In this document: piece after piece, positions 59,741 through 64,000 of the stretch
Position numbering within the stretch: position 1 is the stretch's first letter
How the letters are laid out: each line of letters opens with the position of its first letter
Source of the DNA: Betaproteobacteria bacterium
GTDB lineage: Bacteria > Pseudomonadota > Gammaproteobacteria > Burkholderiales > SG8-41
Reading direction: 5' to 3'
Assembly: GCA_029863175.1 (NCBI GenBank)
Contig: JAOTVX010000002.1
Span: 1-64,000, forward strand
DNA length: 64,000 bases
The notes under the pieces: model-generated
Databases searched by the model: none
The model's input: only the letters and a program-made list of their open reading frames with translations
Told to the model about the DNA's origin: nothing
Program-made: the position numbers and the translations under genes

Positions 59741-59817
59741 TTTGCTAGTTCTTGTCCTGCAAACGTCCTGCAAACAGGACCCTGGAACGAAAAAATAGAA
59801 CCCACGAGGAGACCTTC

Positions 59818-60801
59818 ATGACTCGCACACACTCCGTATCAAGCCGGCATACCCTGATTGTCGCCGCGGCGCTCACTTGTGTCGCTGCTGCGCCGATCGC
59901 ATTGGCGGCAGAAAAGTTTCCGAGCAAGCCGATCGAAATCGTCATCCACTCCCGCTACGGCGGCGGCACCGATACCACGGCGCGCATGATGATGATCCGC
60001 AGCCGGCGCTACCTCGGCGTCGACATGTCGGTAAATGCCCAGCGTGGCGGCTCCGGCGCCCAGGCGCACCATTATGCGGCCGCAAAACCGCGCGATGGCT
60101 ACACCGTGATGGCGCTGACGCAGACCCACCTCTACACCATCGCGCGGGGCAAATCGCCGCTCTCAATCGACGACGTGGTGGGTGTGGCGCGGGCTATGGA
60201 CGATCCCACCTTCATCACGGTGTCGGATAAAAGCCCTTACAAGACACTCGAGGACCTGGTTGCGGCGTCGAAGGACAAAGCGCTCAACTGGGGCGTGGCC
60301 CAGGTCGGCGGCACCGAGCACATTGGGCTCGCGCGCTTTGCCAAGGCGAGCGGCATCAAGTTCAAGGTGGTTCCCTTCGGCAGCGGCGCACAGATGGTGC
60401 AGGCGCTCATGGCCGGCGGCATCGACGCCACCTTGCCGAACGTGAGCGAAGCCGGCTCGCAGGTACAGACCGGCACCTTCGCCGCGCTGGCGGTGATGGC
60501 GCCCGGGCGGCTCAAGGAATATCCCGATGTTCCTACCACCTTCGAGAAGGGCTATCCCGTCAAAGTCTCGACGACACGCGGTTACTGGGTGCTCAAAGGC
60601 GTGCCTGAGGACCGCGTCGAGATCCTGTCCAAGGCGATGGTGAAAGCCATGAAGCACGAGGTCTTCGCCAACTACCTGAAGAGCGCCGGGCTCAGCGTCG
60701 ACGCCAGCGTCGCCGGCCACAAGGAGTGGGACAAGAACATAAAGGAAGAATACGCTCAGGCCGTCGAGGCGCTGACGGATCTCGGCCTGCTGAAAAAGTA
60801 A
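59818..60801 (+). CDS. tctC: TctC/Bug-type periplasmic solute-binding protein
   Basis: The protein has 327 residues. A signal peptide (TLIVAAALTCVAAAPIALAA) precedes FPSKPIEIVIHSRYGGGTDT, then LGVDMSVNAQRGGSGAQAHH and KDKALNWGVAQVGGTEHIGL. It is the receptor of a tripartite tricarboxylate transporter, with TctB and TctA following on the same strand, so it feeds a carboxylate to the Na+-linked permease. The start was chosen at the ATG 59818 after GAGGAGACC; a longer 59752 frame starts in the F5 repeat. Confidence 0.9.
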   Translation: MTRTHSVSSRHTLIVAAALTCVAAAPIALAAEKFPSKPIEIVIHSRYGGGTDTTARMMMIRSRRYLGVDMSVNAQRGGSGAQAHHYAAAKPRDGYTVMALTQTHLYTIARGKSPLSIDDVVGVARAMDDPTFITVSDKSPYKTLEDLVAASKDKALNWGVAQVGGTEHIGLARFAKASGIKFKVVPFGSGAQMVQALMAGGIDATLPNVSEAGSQVQTGTFAALAVMAPGRLKEYPDVPTTFEKGYPVKVSTTRGYWVLKGVPEDRVEILSKAMVKAMKHEVFANYLKSAGLSVDASVAGHKEWDKNIKEEYAQAVEALTDLGLLKK

Positions 60802-60880
60802 CCCAGGATATTTCCCGGGGTGCGGCGGGTTCGTCGCCGCCCCTGGGATGCCTGGGCGCCCCGCACGCAGCCATCGCGAC

Positions 60881-61360
60881 ATGATCAATCGCACCGACCT
60901 CGTCGTCGGCGTCATCCTGCTGGCGGTCTGCGGATGGCTCTACTACGTCACCGCGAGCTTCGACGAGGTCTCGCCGCTCTTCGCCCAGGACATGCCCCCG
61001 GAGCGGTTTCCGCGCATGCTCCTGTGGATCATTGCCGGGCTCTCGATCCTACTGCCGTTCGAGCAATGGCTGCGCAAGGAGAAGGGGAAGATCCTCGACA
61101 CGAAGCGCAAGACTCCCGTGCGCCCCATCGTCTACGTGACCATCGGGTTCCTCATCCTCGCGGTGCTCGCCATCCAGTTGATAGGCACTTTTCTCGTGCT
61201 GATCGTCGTTTGCATCGGGCTGCCGCTGCTCTGGGGCGAGCGCCGCTGGAAGATTATGGTGCCCTTCGTGGTGCTGTTTCCCGCCGCGGTGATGGTGCTC
61301 TTCGCACACGTCCTCGGCGTGTACTTCGACCCGGGGGTAATCGGCTTCAAGTTCCCATGA
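60881..61360 (+). CDS. tctB: TctB, small membrane subunit of the TTT transporter
   Basis: The protein has 159 residues. It has four hydrophobic segments: DLVVGVILLAVCGWLYYVTA, then FPRMLLWIIAGLSILLPFEQ, and two near the C-terminus (IVYVTIGFLILAVLAIQLIG and MVPFVVLFPAAVMVLFAHVL). This fits the TctB family (PF07331). It assembles with TctA in the inner membrane. It lies 80 bp after tctC and 11 bp before tctA in the same operon. Confidence 0.85.
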   Translation: MINRTDLVVGVILLAVCGWLYYVTASFDEVSPLFAQDMPPERFPRMLLWIIAGLSILLPFEQWLRKEKGKILDTKRKTPVRPIVYVTIGFLILAVLAIQLIGTFLVLIVVCIGLPLLWGERRWKIMVPFVVLFPAAVMVLFAHVLGVYFDPGVIGFKFP

Positions 61361-61370
61361 AGGCCTCTTG

Positions 61371-62843
61371 ATGGATGCGGTGCTCCAAGGTTTTGCCCTG
61401 ATCGCCGATCCCGGCAACGTGGCGCTGATTTTCGTCGGCGTCCTCATCGGCGTGGTGGTGGGCGCGCTGCCGGGCTTGAGCTCGCCCATGGCGGTGGCGC
61501 TGCTTTTGCCCTTCACGATCACCCTGGAGCCGGTTCCCGCCATTGCCATGATGGCCTCGCTCTACTGCGCGGGCACCTTCGGCGGTTCCATTTGCGCGAT
61601 CCTCATCAACGCCCCCGGCGCGCCTCCCGCCGTCGCCACTGCGTTTGACGGCTATCCCATGGCCCTGCGCGGCGAGGCCGGCCGCGCGCTCGGCATTGCC
61701 GCGGTGAGCAGCATCTCGGGCGGCATCCTGAGCCTGTTCATCTTTGTGCTGGCGACGCCGCTGCTGTCGAAGATCGCCACATCGTTCCGGCCCATGGAGT
61801 ATTTCGCGCTCGCCATCTTCGCGCTGTCCATGCTGGCCTCCATCAGTGGCATGTCGCCGATTCGCAACCTGATCGCTGGCGCCGCCGGGGTGCTGCTCGG
61901 CACTGTCGGCATCCACCTCACCACCGGCGTGGAACGGTTCACGTTCGGCTACCCCGCGCTCACCGGAGGCATCGGGTTTGTGCCCGTGTTGATCGGTCTA
62001 TTCGCCGTGGCCGAGCTGCTCAACCAGTCCCAGGCAGTCGACAAGGCCTACGAGCGCATCACGGCAACGGTGGTGAAACTGCCGACGCGCGAGGACTTCC
62101 GCCGCATCTGGGGCACGATTCTGCGCTCTTCCGGCATCGGCACCTTCATCGGTGTGCTGCCAGCAGAAGGCGCCACGGTCGCGGCGATCATGGGGTACAA
62201 CGAGGCGAAGCGCTGGTCGAAGCGCAAGGAGGAATTCGGCACCGGCTGCCCGGAGGGCATCGCCGGACCAGAAGCGGCCAACAACGCCGCCACCGGCGGG
62301 GCGATGGTGCCGACGCTGGCGCTGGGCATCCCCGGAAGCGCCACCACCGCCGTGATCCTCGCCGCCCTCATCATGCACGGCTTTCGCCCCGGGCCGCACC
62401 TGATGAAGGAAACGCCGGAGTTCGTATACGCGATCTTCGCTGCCATGCTTCTCGCGAACTTCATGTTCCTGGGCATCGGGCTGGCCGGTGCGAAGATTTT
62501 CTCGCGGATCACCCTCATTCCACGAACCTTCCTCTGGCCCGGGGTGTTCGTGTTCTCGTTGATCGGCTCCTACTCGTACGGCGCCTCGGTGTACGACGTG
62601 TGGGTGACCCTGGTCGCGGGCGTCATCGGCTTCGTCATGCTGCGCCATGGCTTCGCCCCGGCGCCGCTGGTCATGGGGCTTATACTCGGCAAGCTCGTCG
62701 AGGAGTCTTTTTCGCAGTCCATGATCATTCTCGACAATCACTGGTGGCGCATGTTCGAAAGCCCGGTGGTGGATCTGTTTTTCCTTCTCGCCGTCCTCGG
62801 GCTCTGCTGGCCGTTCATCTCCTCCAGGTTTGCCGGGCGCTAA
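61371..62843 (+). CDS. tctA: TctA, large membrane subunit of the TTT transporter
   Basis: The protein has 490 residues with about eleven hydrophobic helices. The signature VGALPGLSSPMAVALLLPFT and MMASLYCAGTFGGSICAILI with NAPGAPPAVATAFDGYPMAL matches PF01970, including the repeat in the second half (GTFIGVLPAEGATVAAIMGY, then GIPGSATTAVILAALIMHGF). It moves a tricarboxylate or other carboxylate into the cell with Na+ or H+. Last gene of the tctCBA operon. A TTG directly before the ATG is an alternative start. Convergent with the OsmC selenoprotein gene. Confidence 0.92.
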   Translation: MDAVLQGFALIADPGNVALIFVGVLIGVVVGALPGLSSPMAVALLLPFTITLEPVPAIAMMASLYCAGTFGGSICAILINAPGAPPAVATAFDGYPMALRGEAGRALGIAAVSSISGGILSLFIFVLATPLLSKIATSFRPMEYFALAIFALSMLASISGMSPIRNLIAGAAGVLLGTVGIHLTTGVERFTFGYPALTGGIGFVPVLIGLFAVAELLNQSQAVDKAYERITATVVKLPTREDFRRIWGTILRSSGIGTFIGVLPAEGATVAAIMGYNEAKRWSKRKEEFGTGCPEGIAGPEAANNAATGGAMVPTLALGIPGSATTAVILAALIMHGFRPGPHLMKETPEFVYAIFAAMLLANFMFLGIGLAGAKIFSRITLIPRTFLWPGVFVFSLIGSYSYGASVYDVWVTLVAGVIGFVMLRHGFAPAPLVMGLILGKLVEESFSQSMIILDNHWWRMFESPVVDLFFLLAVLGLCWPFISSRFAGR

Positions 62844-62976
62844 CGGTCCGCGCAGGTGCCCGCGGCCGCGCGAACGGGGACCGAATGCGCACAGACCCCA
62901 TTATCGGTCGCGCCGCAGGAAATACCCTACCTGTTTGCCTTATTTCGACAGGCTGTATTTCCCGTGGCGCAGAGAG

Positions 62977-63537
62977 TTACTTCTCCGTGACGCCTTCGAC
63001 GTGAAACGGTTTCCCGTTCACTTCGATGTGGCTATGCAACGGCACTTGCTGCGTGATCAGGCCTTCGGCGAAGCATCCGGCCTTGGCGTTCTTGATCAGG
63101 TGCGCAAGCTTTTCCGCGGACTCGTTGGTCTCGACTTTGAGATACGTGCTAACGCCCTCCCAGCGGTTGAACACCGTGCCCTTGAGCACCGAGCCGCCGA
63201 GATGCTTGCGCAGAACGACGCGGCAATTCGCGCCGTTCACCTTCATCTTCATCATGTGCGCGTACCGCGCAACCTGGGTGAGTAGTCAGAAGCCGATCGC
63301 CATCGCGAGATAGCTCATCGGCGACGGATATTTGTCCGTGCCACCGATGCGCGTGGGCTCGTCGCAGTAAACCTCGAACTTGCCCGCGACGCCGCGCTTG
63401 AGCTGCAGCTGGCCCGAGACGACTTCGGTGTACACGTCGTTCTCGTTGGTGATGCCGCTCGGCGGCAGTTCGGGCTTGTCGATTACCCGCTCCCCTACCT
63501 TCTCCGACAGATCTTCGTTGCCCAAAGGCTTTGTCAT
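62977..63537 (-). CDS. OsmC-like selenoprotein (in-frame TGA = Sec84)
   Basis: A TGA at 63286-63288 splits one frame from ATG 63537 (ribosome-binding site GGAGGAAG) to the stop at 62977. The read-through product has 186 residues with Sec at 84. Around it is PSPMSYLAMAIGF-[TGA]-LLTQVARYAHMM, where OsmC-type peroxiredoxins have G-F-C-L-L-T, so the TGA replaces the peroxidatic Cys. The second Cys is in KAGCFAEGLITQQVPLHSHI. A 6-bp hairpin with loop GTA follows. OsmC/Ohr proteins reduce organic hydroperoxides in the cytoplasm; Sec would raise reactivity. OsmC-like selenoproteins have been reported in metagenomes. Internal restart at 63255 would lose the active site, so it is unlikely. Confidence 0.75.
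63257..63271 (-). promoter_or_regulatory. Bacterial SECIS-like hairpin of the OsmC selenoprotein
   Basis: On the minus strand TGCGCG (63271-63266) pairs with CGCGCA (63262-63257), closing loop GTA. The loop G is 21 nt after the TGA, the same as in the CMD gene. The stem is shorter than in the others but fully canonical. Confidence 0.65.
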
Positions 63538-63643
63538 CGTGCTTCCTCCGTGTGTGGCGGCGCGTTGCCGTCCGTTGCTAGAAACCCCAGAATAATAGAT
63601 GGGGACAATAATGGGAACAGACCCCGTTAAAAGAACAAGTCTA

Positions 63644-63727
63644 TCAGCCAGTTGACCATCCTCTTTGCCAATGATCTGGCCCGGAGTTCTGCCAACCCGG
63701 AAGGATGAAAACCTCGAAGTCGTTCAT
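63644..63727 (-). pseudogene. N-terminal remnant of an RBBP9/YdeN-type serine hydrolase
   Basis: The minus-strand frame reads MNDFEVFILPGWQNSGPDHW and then QRGWSTG before a TGA. The segment 'ILPGWQNSGPDHWQ' is typical for the start of RBBP9/YdeN hydrolases. The rest of the gene is absent; the frame ends 10-20 bp before an F5 word (GGGAACAGACCCCGTTAAAA). Confidence 0.65.
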
Positions 63728-63765
63728 GCCGCGCATGCAGGCTCCCTCCTGATCATGGGAACTGG

Positions 63766-63858
63766 TGATGTGAACTGGTGATGTGAAATGGTGATGGGAA
63801 GTGTCTTTTATATCACCCTCTTTCATCACCATTCGTCATCACCATTATTCATCAGTTC
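63766..63858. repeat. F1 hairpin
   Basis: GGTGATGTGAACTGGTGATG and one more GGTGATG word on the left, spacer GGAAGTGTCTTTTATA, then CATCACC words on the right in 13-nt steps (CATCACCATTCGT). It separates the RBBP9 remnant from the last gene. Confidence 0.7.
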
Positions 63859-63906
63859 CTGATATGAATTAAACTTGCAATTTTGCCAGCGTCGAGGGGT
63901 GTCAAC

Positions 63907-64000
63907 ATGGCCTTTGATCTTATCCTGCAGAATGCGCGGCTGGCGAATGGCGATGCGGCGCGCGCAACAGTCGACATCGCGATCGCGGATGGACGTATCG
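63907..64000 (+). CDS. Amidohydrolase (cytosine-deaminase/dihydroorotase-like), start only
   Basis: Only 31 codons are in the window: MAFDLILQNARLANGDAARA, then TVDIAIADGRI. The strand-turn pattern D-L-I-L-x-N-A-R-L and D-I-A-I-x-D-G-R-I is the N-terminal beta-sandwich of cyclic amidohydrolases. The catalytic domain is outside the window, so the substrate class is uncertain. Confidence 0.65.
   Translation, partial: MAFDLILQNARLANGDAARATVDIAIADGRI

Overview
The window looks like chromosomal DNA of a GC-rich betaproteobacterium, probably a Burkholderiales-like lineage known mainly from metagenomes. This is inferred from three Bug-type tricarboxylate-transporter receptors plus a complete TctCBA set, many stand-alone catabolic enzymes (amidohydrolases, GSTs, CMD/AhpD-like proteins, CoA transferase, Gfo/Idh oxidoreductases), and high-GC codon use. 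No rRNA, tRNA, CRISPR array or intact prophage was seen.

The most striking content is three genes split by an in-frame TGA exactly where the family has, or can have, a redox cysteine. They are a CMD/AhpD-like protein (14420-15019, C-R-Y-[TGA] in the CxxC motif), a UGSC-family protein (43646-44191, [TGA]-G-S-C) and an OsmC-like protein (62977-63537, minus, G-F-[TGA] at the peroxidatic position). Each TGA is followed by a perfect or near-perfect hairpin of 6-8 bp whose 3-nt loop starts with GU, 20-21 nt after the TGA. That is the geometry of a bacterial SECIS element, so I annotate all three as selenoproteins. The Sec machinery (selA/B/C/D) is not in the window.

Layout: 0-8 kb holds a GST end, an esterase, an AT-rich amidohydrolase, a Gfo/Idh oxidoreductase, an NfeD-like protein, a VOC protein, a frameshifted membrane gene, DUF1993 and a CMD protein. 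8-17 kb holds a zinc-ribbon/dCTP deaminase pair, YaeQ, a DUF4824-DUF2157 pair, DUF3300, the CMD selenoprotein with a coupled secreted protein, and an MFS transporter. 17-26 kb holds an IS4 remnant, Gfo/Idh, GFA, ABM, GST, Bug receptor, amidohydrolase and an alpha/beta hydrolase. 26-38 kb holds aconitase, an amidohydrolase, a divergent BBE-oxidoreductase/HxlR pair, CMD, an HtrA-like protein without its triad, LysR, FmdB, M24 peptidase and an alpha/beta hydrolase. 39-43 kb holds cell-wall genes (lytic transglycosylase, TPR lipoprotein, PBP1B). 43-46.5 kb is an operon of UGSC selenoprotein, an unrecognised 371-aa protein and an FMN alpha-hydroxyacid oxidase. 46.8-55 kb holds a Bug receptor, fused CoA transferase, CsgG-like protein, MFS, VOC, PPOX and SMP-30 proteins. 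55-59 kb is a TetR-HlyD-ABC-permease efflux operon with two clear operators. 59-64 kb holds an SRPBCC protein, TctC-TctB-TctA, the OsmC selenoprotein and the start of another amidohydrolase.

Nearly every intergenic region is filled with short-word repeats. The families used below are: F1, hairpins with arms of GGTGATG and CATCACC words spaced 13 nt apart; F2, CGCCAAGAC / GTCTTGGCG arrays; F3, GCAGATAAAC and GCCGATGAAC arrays of about 10-nt period; F4, GGTCACC-type and other 7-nt tandem words; F5, REP-like sites of the GGGGTCAGACCCC / GGGACAGACC type, often as inverted pairs; F6, a ~110-bp element just downstream of three plus-strand genes; F7, a ~45-115-bp element with the core TGGCATACAGG. 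Several gene fragments (GST, DctM, RBBP9/YdeN, CaiB-like, IS4 transposase) stop at or near these repeats, which suggests ongoing gene decay together with repeat spread.
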